A stretch of 40,492 nucleotides of DNA. Source: Deltaproteobacteria bacterium. GTDB taxonomy: Bacteria > Myxococcota_A > UBA9160 > UBA6930. The stretch is taken from NCBI GenBank assembly GCA_029261815.1, contig JAJDAQ010000023.1:1-40492 (forward strand), in the 5' to 3' direction. A model generated the notes under the pieces. The model was not told where the DNA came from. It did no database searches and was given only the letters and a program-made list of their open reading frames with translations. This document shows, piece after piece, positions 8,295-16,261 of this stretch. A program made the position numbers and the translations under genes. Each line of letters starts with the position of its first letter. Within the stretch, counting starts at the first letter, position 1.

Positions 8295-9860
8295 ATGAGC
8301 TGGGCCGTTCGCATCACAGGTGCGCTCCTGCTCCTGGCAGGCCTGGCCTTGACAGCCTTCAAGGTCGTGTCCCACGAGCTGCCTCTCACACCAACGGAGA
8401 ATCAGGGCCCCTGGCAGGTCGAACTAACGGTCACGGTTCGCGGCGACGGACAGAACGGAAGCATTCGCGCACTCCTTCCCGGCAATGAGGCCGGGCAACG
8501 CGTGTTCGACGAACGCGCCACCTCCGACCGTCTTGCGTGGGAACTGCTCGATCGGCCGAACGGGCGCATCGGCCGCTGGAACGGCTGGCTCGAGGGCGTC
8601 CACGAAGTCGTCTACCGGTACCGCGTCCAGTCGACGGCCGTTTCGGTTCCGCTCGCGACCGAGGGCCCACTCGACGAGGTACCGCGTTCGGTGCGCTCGC
8701 TCTACCTCCAACCCAGCGCAGCCATCCCGTCGACAGCCCCGGGCGTGCGAACGCTCACCGAAGACATGGACCTCCCTCCGCCGACCGACCCCATCGGCCG
8801 GATACAGAATGTCTTTGCGTTTGCGGTGCACGAAATTCAATCCGTGCCGTCGGCAACCAGCGACGTACTCCTGACACTGGATCGCAGGGAGGGAACCGCG
8901 AGCGGGAAAGAACAGCTGCTCACGACCCTCCTTCGCGCAGTCGGCACTCCGGCGCGCCAGGTCCACGGCCTCATCCTCGCGGACGGCGCGCGGCCGGTCG
9001 ATGCGAACTGGGTCGAAGCATGGCTCGACGGCCAATGGGTTCCGCTCTCGGCCGCCGAGGGCTGGATCGGCCAGAAGCCGGCCGACCGCGTGATCGTGGG
9101 CCGCGGCTCCGCGCCCGCGATCGAGGCCACCGGCGCCCGTGCGGTGGGACATCGGTACCGAGCCTTGCGAACGCCCCTGCGCCCGGACGAGATCGCCAGT
9201 TTGATGGCGCCCGACGATCCGCTGCTCTCGTTCCTTTCGCTCTATCGGCTTCCCATCGGGGTCCAGTCGTTGTTGCAGCTGTTGCTACTGCTCCCGCTCG
9301 GCACACTGATCACGGCATTCTTTCGCAACATCATCGGCGTGCGGACCTACGGCACGTTCATGCCCGCACTCATCGGTCTGGCTCTCCGCGACCTCCCGCC
9401 GTTGTTTGGTCTCGCCCTGGTCGGCGGGGTCCTGACGATCGGTGTCTCGACCCGCTTCGCATTGGAGCGCCTGCGCCTGCTGATGGTTCCACGGCTATCG
9501 ATCCTGCTCTGCGTTGTCGTGCTCTGCGTCACGGCAATCGCGCTCGCGAGTGCGAGTATCGGCGCACGCGATTGGTTGAGTGGTGCCGCGCTTCCGATCG
9601 TCATCCTGACAATGTGGATCGAACGAATCACCATCACGATCGAGGAAGAGGGACGCCAGGAAGCCGCCCGGCGCGTGATCTGGTCCCTCGTCGTCGCCGC
9701 GGCGATCTTGCCCGTGTTTCAAAGTGAGCACGCGACCTACCTGATGTTCACATTCCCGGAACTCGTGATCTCGGTGATGGGGTTGCTGGTCTGGGTTGGT
9801 GGCTACATGGGCTTCCGCCTCGTGGAACTCCTCCGGTTTCGACAGATGGACGCGACATGA
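8295..9860 (+). CDS. Inactive transglutaminase-like domain fused to seven membrane helices (UUP1-like family)
   Basis: An inner-membrane protein of 521 residues. One N-terminal anchor helix (about 5-22) leads to an extracytoplasmic region with a transglutaminase-like fold near 160-300, then about seven membrane helices from residue 330 to 515. The catalytic triad is lost: where active enzymes have Cys-His-Asp, I read Lys205 (SGKEQ before LLRAVGTPAR), Asn238 (NWVEAW) and Ser252 (WVPLSA). This matches the family described by Aravind's group as an inactive transglutaminase fused to 7TM helices, always linked to an ATP-grasp ligase. The domain probably binds a peptide or peptide-tagged product. 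It starts one base after the desuccinylase gene and overlaps the ligase gene by ATGA. Confidence 0.88.
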   Translation: MSWAVRITGALLLLAGLALTAFKVVSHELPLTPTENQGPWQVELTVTVRGDGQNGSIRALLPGNEAGQRVFDERATSDRLAWELLDRPNGRIGRWNGWLEGVHEVVYRYRVQSTAVSVPLATEGPLDEVPRSVRSLYLQPSAAIPSTAPGVRTLTEDMDLPPPTDPIGRIQNVFAFAVHEIQSVPSATSDVLLTLDRREGTASGKEQLLTTLLRAVGTPARQVHGLILADGARPVDANWVEAWLDGQWVPLSAAEGWIGQKPADRVIVGRGSAPAIEATGARAVGHRYRALRTPLRPDEIASLMAPDDPLLSFLSLYRLPIGVQSLLQLLLLLPLGTLITAFFRNIIGVRTYGTFMPALIGLALRDLPPLFGLALVGGVLTIGVSTRFALERLRLLMVPRLSILLCVVVLCVTAIALASASIGARDWLSGAALPIVILTMWIERITITIEEEGRQEAARRVIWSLVVAAAILPVFQSEHATYLMFTFPELVISVMGLLVWVGGYMGFRLVELLRFRQMDAT

Positions 9861-10807
9861 GCCTCGCCACCCTGCGGGCCCGTGGCATTCTAGGGATGAA
9901 TCGCCGGAACTCGGTCTACATCCAGGGCCTCAACGAACGCAGCCTCTACCCGACCGTCGATGACAAGCTCGAGACGAAAGCCCGGTGCGAGGCTGCAGGA
10001 ATCCCGGTCCCCAAGCTCCTGGGGTGCGTTCGGACGCACCGCGAAGCCCGCTCCCTGCCGGAGATCGCGCGCGACCATCCGTCATTCGTCGTGAAGCCCG
10101 CCCGGGGCGCGATGGGGAACGGCATCCTCGTCCTGTCCTGGCAGGAGGGTCTCTTGATGCGTGGCGATCGCGTCTACCCGACCGAAGACCTCGTCTATCA
10201 CGCGGCCGGTATCGTGTCGGGTCTGTACTCGCTGGCTGGAACCGAGGACGTCGCCATGCTCGAGGAGCGCCTCATCATCGATCCAGCGTTCGATGCCCTT
10301 GTCGCAGACGGGGTGCCGGACCTGCGCGTCATCGTGTACCGAGGCGTACCCGTCATGGCGATGATGCGCCTGCCAACACGGGCATCGGGCGGCCGCGCGA
10401 ATCTGCACCAGGGCGCTGTCGGTGCCGGCGTCGACCTCGAGACCGGACGCATGGGTCGCGCCATCCAGCAGGACGCACCGGTCGCGAAGAGTCCCGATAC
10501 CGGCGTCACCATCGAAGGATTCCAGATCCCCCATTTCGACCAGATCGTGGAAGTGGCCCTGCGCGCCACGGACGAAACCGGCCTTGGTTACGTCGGTGCC
10601 GACGTCGTGGTCGATGCCAATCGCGGCCCCGTCATTCTGGAACTGAATGCACGGCCGGGCCTCGCGATACAAATCGCGAATGGGCATGGATTGCGTCCTC
10701 GTCTCGACGGTGTCGACGCTTGGCATGCCGCGGCCGACCGCACCGATGCCAGTGTCGACGAACGCATTGCCGCCGGGCGGGCCGTGAGCCGCAGGGACCT
10801 CGTCTGA
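9857..10807 (+). CDS. Alpha-L-glutamate-ligase-like ATP-grasp enzyme
   Basis: An ATP-dependent carboxylate-amine ligase of the RimK-like, sugar-transfer-associated ATP-grasp type, 316 residues, cytoplasmic. Visible features are the nucleotide-binding FVVKPARGAMGNGI (about 76-89), a central DLRVIVYRGVPV strand pair, the basic loop RASGGRANLHQGAVG, and the metal-binding ELNARPGLAIQ near the C-terminus. Such enzymes join an amino acid to a carboxylate with ATP; the substrate of this branch is not known to me. The start codon overlaps the 7TM gene stop (ATGA), and the stop overlaps the next start (TGATG), so all three are likely made together. Confidence 0.9.
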   Translation: MSLATLRARGILGMNRRNSVYIQGLNERSLYPTVDDKLETKARCEAAGIPVPKLLGCVRTHREARSLPEIARDHPSFVVKPARGAMGNGILVLSWQEGLLMRGDRVYPTEDLVYHAAGIVSGLYSLAGTEDVAMLEERLIIDPAFDALVADGVPDLRVIVYRGVPVMAMMRLPTRASGGRANLHQGAVGAGVDLETGRMGRAIQQDAPVAKSPDTGVTIEGFQIPHFDQIVEVALRATDETGLGYVGADVVVDANRGPVILELNARPGLAIQIANGHGLRPRLDGVDAWHAAADRTDASVDERIAAGRAVSRRDLV

Positions 10808-12048
10808 TGCCCGTCGGGAAGCTTTTGCCCATCGCGTTCGCGGCGGTCTGCCTGCTGGCGACCAGCGGCGCGAACGCAGAGGGTCCGCGCTACGAGATGC
10901 GTTTCGAAGCTCGGGTGGTACCGACTCAACGCGTTGCGGAAGCGCGCTGGGTTCTCGGGGTTGGTGCCGACGCGGTTCGGGAAGTCACGCTCCGAATCGA
11001 CCCCAAGCGGCACACGGGTTTTACCGGCAGCGGCAGCGTCGAAGTCGATGGCACGACCGTCGTATGGAAGCCGCCGCGTCGCGGCGGCACGCTGAAGTAC
11101 CAGTTCCGCATCGACGACGTTCGTGGAGACGGCGGATACGACGCCCGCTGCAGCGACGACTGGGCGCTCTTCCGCGGCGATGACCTATTCCCGCCGGCGC
11201 GGACCCGCACGATCCGCGGAGCAGAGAGTGTCTCGGTGCTGAAGCTTCGGCTCCCGACCGGTTGGTCGTCCGCCACGCGTTTCACACGCAGCGGTACCCA
11301 CGTCTTCGAAGTCGACGACCCGAGCCGGCGCTTCGACCGACCGACCGGCTGGATCGCCGTCGGGAGACTCGGAGTGCTTCGGGAGACCGTCGCGGGGAGC
11401 CGCGTGGCCGTCGCGGGCCCTGTCGGCCACGGAGTACGCCGCCACGACATGCTGGCATTTCTTCGCTGGAACCTTCCGGCCTTTCGATCGATGCTCGGTG
11501 AGCTTCCCGAGCGCCTGCTCGTCGTCAGCGCCGGGGACCCGATGTGGCGCGGTGGACTGTCAGGGCCCTCCTCCCTCTTCGTTCACGCCGACCGCCCCCT
11601 GATCACGAACGATGCATCGAGCCCGCTCCTCCATGAGCTCTTCCACTCGACGACGCGGTTGGTGCCGGGGCCGGATGGTGACTGGATCGTCGAGGGCCTC
11701 GCCGAGTACTACTCGATCGAGCTGATGCGTCGCGCTCGCACGATCAGCCGCGGCCGTGCGAGGCGCGCCCTCGAACGAATCGAAACATCCAGCGCCGGTG
11801 TTCCCCTGCGCGGAGAAACCTCGGAGGGAGCGGCGACGGACCGCGCAGTGACGGTCTTCCGCGCCCTCAACGCACGGATCAAGGACCAGACCGACGGCAA
11901 GCTCCGCCTCGACGTGGTTGTCCGCGCGTTGGTCACGGCGGACGAGCCGGTGACGACCCAACGCCTGCGCGCCCGCGCGGAAGAAGCGACGGAACTCGAC
12001 CTCGGCAGTTTCTTCCGAAACGAGGTTCCCGAGATCGTCAGCCGGTAG
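10807..12048 (+). CDS. Exported HExxH (gluzincin, M61/M1-like) metallopeptidase
   Basis: A 413-residue secreted or periplasmic zinc peptidase. The signal peptide is LLPIAFAAVCLLATSGANA. A beta-rich N-terminal half (about 25-200) resembles the N-domain of M61/M1 peptidases. The zinc site is HELFH at 276-280, with Glu296 (WIVEGLAEYYS) as third ligand, the gluzincin pattern. The ATG at 10807 is chosen because it gives a clean signal peptide and overlaps the ligase stop by one base; the longer upstream frame is a shadow inside the ligase gene. Related ATP-grasp/7TM loci are usually accompanied by a retropepsin-like protease, so a gluzincin in this slot is notable. Its 3' end overlaps the convergent epimerase gene by 11 bases. 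Confidence 0.82.
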   Translation: MPVGKLLPIAFAAVCLLATSGANAEGPRYEMRFEARVVPTQRVAEARWVLGVGADAVREVTLRIDPKRHTGFTGSGSVEVDGTTVVWKPPRRGGTLKYQFRIDDVRGDGGYDARCSDDWALFRGDDLFPPARTRTIRGAESVSVLKLRLPTGWSSATRFTRSGTHVFEVDDPSRRFDRPTGWIAVGRLGVLRETVAGSRVAVAGPVGHGVRRHDMLAFLRWNLPAFRSMLGELPERLLVVSAGDPMWRGGLSGPSSLFVHADRPLITNDASSPLLHELFHSTTRLVPGPDGDWIVEGLAEYYSIELMRRARTISRGRARRALERIETSSAGVPLRGETSEGAATDRAVTVFRALNARIKDQTDGKLRLDVVVRALVTADEPVTTQRLRARAEEATELDLGSFFRNEVPEIVSR

Positions 12049-13009
12049 GAATGTCCTTGGCCCAGGCGCGATTCGCTTCATACCACGCCACGGTGCGACG
12101 GATGCCTTCTTCCAGCGAAATCTCAGGCGACCAGTCGAGCAGCGTCCGCGCACGTTCGATGCTGGCCATCGTTCGATCAACATCGGCCGCGTGCGCTTCT
12201 TCGTAGGTGATCTCGGCTTTGCGACCCACCTCGCGTTCGATCGTTTCGACGAGCTGCCTCACCGTATGCGGCGAATCCCCACCGAGATTCACCACTTCGT
12301 ACCCCAGCGGCCGAAGCGCCGCGATCGTGCCGCGCGCGATGTCGTCCACGTAGGTGAAGTCCCGGGACATCGAGCCGTCGCCATAGACCGTGATCGGTCG
12401 TCCCTCTCGAATGCGTTGGATGAATGGCAGCGTCGCCATGTCCGGCCGACCGGCGGGGCCGTAGACCGTGAAGTAGCGGAGAACCGTGACATCCAGGCCA
12501 TGAAGCGCGTGCCAGGTGTAGGTCAGCGCTTCCGCCGCCTTCTTGGTGGCCGCGTACGGTGAGATCGGGCGATTCGTATCCTGATCTTCCCGAAAGGGAA
12601 CCGGCGCGCCCTTGCCATAAAGGCTCGACGTCGACGACAGCACGAACTTCGGAATCCCGCGTTCACGGCAGAGTTCGAGCAGATTGAGTGTGCCCGTGAC
12701 GTTCACGTCGACGTAGGGCCACGGGTCTTCGACGCTCGCACGTACGCCTGCGCGCGCGGCGAGATTGATGACGCCGTCGAACGCACCGGAAGGCACGCGG
12801 TTGGCAACCGCATCCTTGTCACTCACATCGAGCTGGACGAACTCGAAATCCGTATGGGTACGGAGCTGCTCCAGTCGGTGTTCTTTCAGCACGAGACCGG
12901 CCGAGTTCATGTCGTCCAGCCCGACGACTTCGTCGCCGCGTTCCAGCAGCAGCTCCGCCGTCCGCGAGGCGATGAAACCAGCACAACCCGTCACGAGAAC
13001 CCGAGCCAC
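12038..13009 (-). CDS. NAD-dependent sugar-nucleotide epimerase/dehydratase (extended SDR)
   Basis: A cytoplasmic extended short-chain dehydrogenase of 323 residues, closest in look to UDP-glucuronate 4-epimerase or UDP-GlcNAc/GalNAc 4-epimerase. The dinucleotide-binding motif TGCAGFIAS is at 7-15. The active-site serine/threonine cluster is LSSTSSLYG, with the Tyr152-Lys156 pair in PYAATK. The substrate-binding motif RYFTVYGPAGRPDM and DGSMSRDFTYVDDIARG follow. The start is GTG at 13007-13009, immediately after the enoyl-CoA hydratase stop, so the two are co-transcribed. It would supply an epimerised sugar for surface polysaccharide. No glycosyltransferases are nearby, so the exact sugar is open. 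Confidence 0.88.
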   Translation of the reverse strand: MARVLVTGCAGFIASRTAELLLERGDEVVGLDDMNSAGLVLKEHRLEQLRTHTDFEFVQLDVSDKDAVANRVPSGAFDGVINLAARAGVRASVEDPWPYVDVNVTGTLNLLELCRERGIPKFVLSSTSSLYGKGAPVPFREDQDTNRPISPYAATKKAAEALTYTWHALHGLDVTVLRYFTVYGPAGRPDMATLPFIQRIREGRPITVYGDGSMSRDFTYVDDIARGTIAALRPLGYEVVNLGGDSPHTVRQLVETIEREVGRKAEITYEEAHAADVDRTMASIERARTLLDWSPEISLEEGIRRTVAWYEANRAWAKDIPTG

Positions 13010-13789
13010 CTAACGCCCCCGGAACGCGGCGTCGCGCTTCTCGAGAAATGCGGCCATCCCTTCCGCTCGGTCCTCGGTGGCGAAGGTCAGCCCGAACGCT
13101 TGCTGCTCCAGTGCGTGCGCGACCCGAATGTCGGCGTCCTGGCCCTCCTGCATCACACGCTTCGCCAGGGATACCGCGACCGGCCCCTTCTTCGCGAGGA
13201 CCCCTCCGAACTCGACGGCCGCTGCAACGAGGGCTTCCGCATCGTCGAATCGGCGATTCACCAGGCCGATGCGCTCGGCCACGTCCGCCGTGATCGGCTC
13301 GCCCGAGAGGATCAGTTCCTTGGCCCAGGCCGGCCCGACCCGCCGGACGAGGCGGCTCGTGCCGCCGAAGCCCGGAACCAGGCCGAGGTTCACCTCGGGT
13401 TGGCCCAACCGGGCTTTCTCTGCCGCCCAGATGAAGTCGCATGCCAGCGCCAACTCGCAGCCACCGCCCAGCGCAAAGCCATTCACGGCTGCCAGGGTCG
13501 GCACCGGTAGCGCCTCGAGCGCCGCGAAGGTTTCGTGCCCGAGGCGACTGAACGCCTCGCCCTCGAGCGGCGTCATGGACTGCATCTGCGCGATATCGGC
13601 GCCGGCCGCGAAGGCGCGTCCCGCACCGGTCACGACTACGGCGCGGACGCCATCGTCAGCCGTACAAGCGTGGATCGCCTCCGCGAGGGCTTCGAGCAAC
13701 GCCGCCGACAACGCATTGAGCGCGTCCGGGCGGTTCAGCGTGAGCAGAACGACGGGGCCACGAGATTCCGTGAGAACGAGGTCAGACAA
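13010..13789 (-). CDS. Enoyl-CoA hydratase (crotonase family), both catalytic glutamates present
   Basis: Adds water to trans-2-enoyl-CoA in beta-oxidation; 259 residues, standard size. The oxyanion-hole motif FAAGADI is at 60-66. The two catalytic glutamates sit at 112 (GGGCE) and 132 (QPE), with the family's 20-residue spacing, followed by GLVPGFGGTSRL. The C-terminal FATEDRAEGMAAFLEKR is the classic trimer-packing tail. It precedes the epimerase gene directly and diverges from the DUF1499 gene. Chain-length preference cannot be read, but this is a normal active-site hydratase, in contrast to the one at 18698. Confidence 0.95.
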   Translation of the reverse strand: MSDLVLTESRGPVVLLTLNRPDALNALSAALLEALAEAIHACTADDGVRAVVVTGAGRAFAAGADIAQMQSMTPLEGEAFSRLGHETFAALEALPVPTLAAVNGFALGGGCELALACDFIWAAEKARLGQPEVNLGLVPGFGGTSRLVRRVGPAWAKELILSGEPITADVAERIGLVNRRFDDAEALVAAAVEFGGVLAKKGPVAVSLAKRVMQEGQDADIRVAHALEQQAFGLTFATEDRAEGMAAFLEKRDAAFRGR

Positions 13790-13865
13790 GGCGATTCCAA
13801 TTCATCAGCGAGAGGCTCGGGCGAAGAGACTCGCCCGTCCGGCGGATCCTGCAAGCCGCCCACCG

Positions 13866-13874
13866 TGTTACGAT
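13866..13874 (+). promoter_or_regulatory. Putative extended -10 promoter for the DUF1499 gene
   Basis: TG-T-TACGAT forms an extended -10 element without a good -35 box. It predicts a leader of about 30 bases containing the ribosome site GGAGG six bases before the ATG at 13911. Confidence 0.4.
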
Positions 13875-13910
13875 CCCGCCGTCTCGCCATCCTTCCTTCC
13901 GGAGGTCTTC

Positions 13911-14621
13911 ATGGAACGATCGAAACTCGCGGTCACGGCAGCTTTTCTCGGCGGCCTCGGCCTGTTCGACGCGGTGCTGGGCCCGCTGCTCGCGCGCTTC
14001 GGCCTGATCTCGCCGATGGCGGCCTTCTACTTCTGGGGGCTCGGCTCCCTCGTCGGAATCGTGGCGCTGATCGTTGGCCTTGTCGCGCTTCGGCCGACGG
14101 CCCCGGGCCGCAAGAGTGGCCGCGGACTCGCCCTTTTCGCCGTGGGTGTCGGCGCTCTCCTCCTCGTCGTATTCGGTGTCAACGCGTCGGCCGGCGGCGA
14201 CTACCCGCCGATCAATGACATCACGACCGACCTCGAGAATCCGCCGGCCTTCGCCAGCGATCCGGCCGACCGGGGCCGCGACATGGCCTACCCGGCCGAA
14301 TTCGTGGACACCGTAAGCGCTTCGTACGGCGATCTCGTGCCGATTCGAACGAGTAACGCACCAGGGCGCGCGCTCGACCTCGCCGTACAGACCGCAGAAG
14401 GGCTCGGGTGGGAGGTCATCGCGACGAATCGGGCTGAGGGAACGATCCTCGCTCGCCAGACCACGGAGGTCTTCCGCTTCGTGGACGACATCGCGATCCG
14501 CGTCCGCCCCGACGCCGACGGCGCAGTCGTCGACTTGCGCTCCAAGTCGCGCGACGGGCGCGGCGACATGGGCGCAAACGCCATCCGGATTCGTGCCTTC
14601 ATGGACGCCTACCCGGAGTAG
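13911..14621 (+). CDS. DUF1499-family membrane-anchored protein
   Basis: A 236-residue protein of unknown function. Three N-terminal hydrophobic segments (about 7-30, 35-62 and 70-92) anchor it in the inner membrane. The C-terminal 140 residues are a DUF1499 domain, starting PPINDITTDLENPPAF and including a run on conversion of residues (LDLAVQTAEGLGWEVI) and a final IRVRPDADGAVVDLRSKSRDGRGD. The ATG at 13911 is fixed by the strong upstream GGAGG; the long upstream frame is the shadow of the hydratase gene. Its stop lies three bases from the stop of the convergent acyl-CoA synthetase gene. Confidence 0.82.
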   Translation: MERSKLAVTAAFLGGLGLFDAVLGPLLARFGLISPMAAFYFWGLGSLVGIVALIVGLVALRPTAPGRKSGRGLALFAVGVGALLLVVFGVNASAGGDYPPINDITTDLENPPAFASDPADRGRDMAYPAEFVDTVSASYGDLVPIRTSNAPGRALDLAVQTAEGLGWEVIATNRAEGTILARQTTEVFRFVDDIAIRVRPDADGAVVDLRSKSRDGRGDMGANAIRIRAFMDAYPE

Positions 14622-14624
14622 CGC

Positions 14625-16259
14625 TCAGTCAGCGATTCCGAGCGCCTCGAATGCCGTCGACTTCGCCCAGCGATAGTCGGCCTTTCCCGATGGCGCTCGG
14701 AGCACTTCGTCGACGAAGACGAACTCGCGCGGGAACTTGTAGCGGGCGATGTGCCGCTCACACTCGGCCAATAGCGAGGCTTCGTCCTGCACGGAGCCCG
14801 CACGCAGTGCGACCACGGCCGTGACCTGCTGGCCCCAACGGTCGTGCGGCGTCGCTGTCACCACCGCATCGTAGACGTCCGGGTGATGCTTGAGGGCGTG
14901 CTCCACCTCCTCGGCGAAAATCTTCTCGCCGCCGGAATTGATCGTGACTGAATCACGACCCAGCAGATCCACTCCACCGTCAATGCGCGCAACCGCGCGA
15001 TCTCCGGGGACCGAATAACGAACGCCTGCGACCTCGGGAAAAGTCCGCGCGGTCTTCTCTGGATCCTTGTAGTAACCGAGCGGCATCGGTCCGGTTCGAG
15101 CAAGCCAACCCTGCGCGCCACTCCCGAGCGGAAGCACGTCCGTCATCGCCTCGTTCAAGACGGCGTTGCCCTCGCCCAGTTCGAAATCGCCCGTCGTCGC
15201 CTTCTCACCCGGAAGGGAGACCTGGGTCGCCTGATGGCCACTCTCCGAGGAGCCCAGCACGTCCATGATGCGTGCGCCGGGCAGGAAGGAGAGCAGTTCG
15301 TCCTTGACCCTCGCCGTCAGGATCGCGCCGCCGCTCGATAACGACCGGATGGATGAAACGTCGTACTGCCCCTTTCGGAGCCCCTCGAGGAGCGGCTGGG
15401 CAAACGCATCGCCAACGAGCGTCATCGCCGTGATGCCTTCGCGTTCGACGAGACCCCAGATGTCATCCGAGTCGAGCTTCGCGACGTTGTCCTGGACGAA
15501 GATCGTTCCCCCGACGTGCCACATCGTGAAGGCAGCCCAGTGCGCGGCGCCGTGCATGAACGGCGGCGTCGGCAACGCCTTCATCTGACCAGCGCGCCGG
15601 GTTGCCCGCGCAACGACGGCGTCGAGCGTGTGTTCGGTGCGCGGCGGCATGAGTGCGGCCTTCAGGATCTCCTCCTGCCGCCACAACACGCCCTTCGGCA
15701 TCCCCGTCGTACCGCCGGTGTACAGGATGTAGAGATCGTCGGGCGACAGGTCTCGCGGGGCGGACGGCGTCGCCGCCGCCAGCGCCTCTTCGTAGGCGAC
15801 GGCACCTTCGAGATGATTGCCCGACCCATCCTCGACTTCCAGCCACAGACGAACGTGCGGCAAGTGCGCCCGCACCCTCTCGATCGTGGGCGCGAACGCT
15901 GCATGGAAGACAACGGCCTTGGCGTCGGCATTCTCGAAGAGATAGACGAGCTCCTCTTCGACATAACGATAGTTGACGTTGAACGGCGCACAACGCGCCT
16001 TGAACGCGCCTACCATTCCCTCCAGGTACTCGTTTCCGTTATGGAGGTACAGGGCGACGTGATCCTGGCCGCTCTCCCAGTTCTCGAGGCTCGCCCGTTC
16101 CGCATGGCACCCGAGGCCGGCGCCCTCGAGCACCGCTGCAAGCCGACGTGTCCGGTCTTGAACCTGGCGCCAGGTGTAGCGGCGGTCCCGAAAGACGAGA
16201 CACTCGTGGTCCGGGATCGCCTCTGAGATCGCTTCGTGGATCGCGGCAAGGTTCAGCAT
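14625..16259 (-). CDS. Acyl-CoA synthetase (AMP-binding), FadD19-like
   Basis: Activates a carboxylic acid to its CoA thioester with ATP, via an acyl-AMP. It has 544 residues. Visible motifs are VNYRYVEEELVYLFENADA, the P-loop LYTGGTTGMPKGVLWR near 195-210, LGSSESGHQ (A5-type), GYYKDPEKTARTF, the hinge-region GRDSVTINSGGEKIFAEEVE, and the catalytic-lysine segment PSGKADYRWAK. From memory these blocks resemble mycobacterial FadD19/FadD17, which activate C-24 and C-22 steroid side chains, more than general long-chain FadD. It lies two bases downstream of the dehydrogenase pair and forms an operon with it. The steroid substrate is an inference from family and context. Confidence 0.9.
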   Translation of the reverse strand: MLNLAAIHEAISEAIPDHECLVFRDRRYTWRQVQDRTRRLAAVLEGAGLGCHAERASLENWESGQDHVALYLHNGNEYLEGMVGAFKARCAPFNVNYRYVEEELVYLFENADAKAVVFHAAFAPTIERVRAHLPHVRLWLEVEDGSGNHLEGAVAYEEALAAATPSAPRDLSPDDLYILYTGGTTGMPKGVLWRQEEILKAALMPPRTEHTLDAVVARATRRAGQMKALPTPPFMHGAAHWAAFTMWHVGGTIFVQDNVAKLDSDDIWGLVEREGITAMTLVGDAFAQPLLEGLRKGQYDVSSIRSLSSGGAILTARVKDELLSFLPGARIMDVLGSSESGHQATQVSLPGEKATTGDFELGEGNAVLNEAMTDVLPLGSGAQGWLARTGPMPLGYYKDPEKTARTFPEVAGVRYSVPGDRAVARIDGGVDLLGRDSVTINSGGEKIFAEEVEHALKHHPDVYDAVVTATPHDRWGQQVTAVVALRAGSVQDEASLLAECERHIARYKFPREFVFVDEVLRAPSGKADYRWAKSTAFEALGIAD

Positions 16260-16261
16260 GC

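Noticed and set aside
9985-10806. In-frame 5' extension of the peptidase gene
   Set aside because: It runs inside the ATP-grasp gene in another frame and lacks motifs; the signal peptide at 10807 marks the true start.
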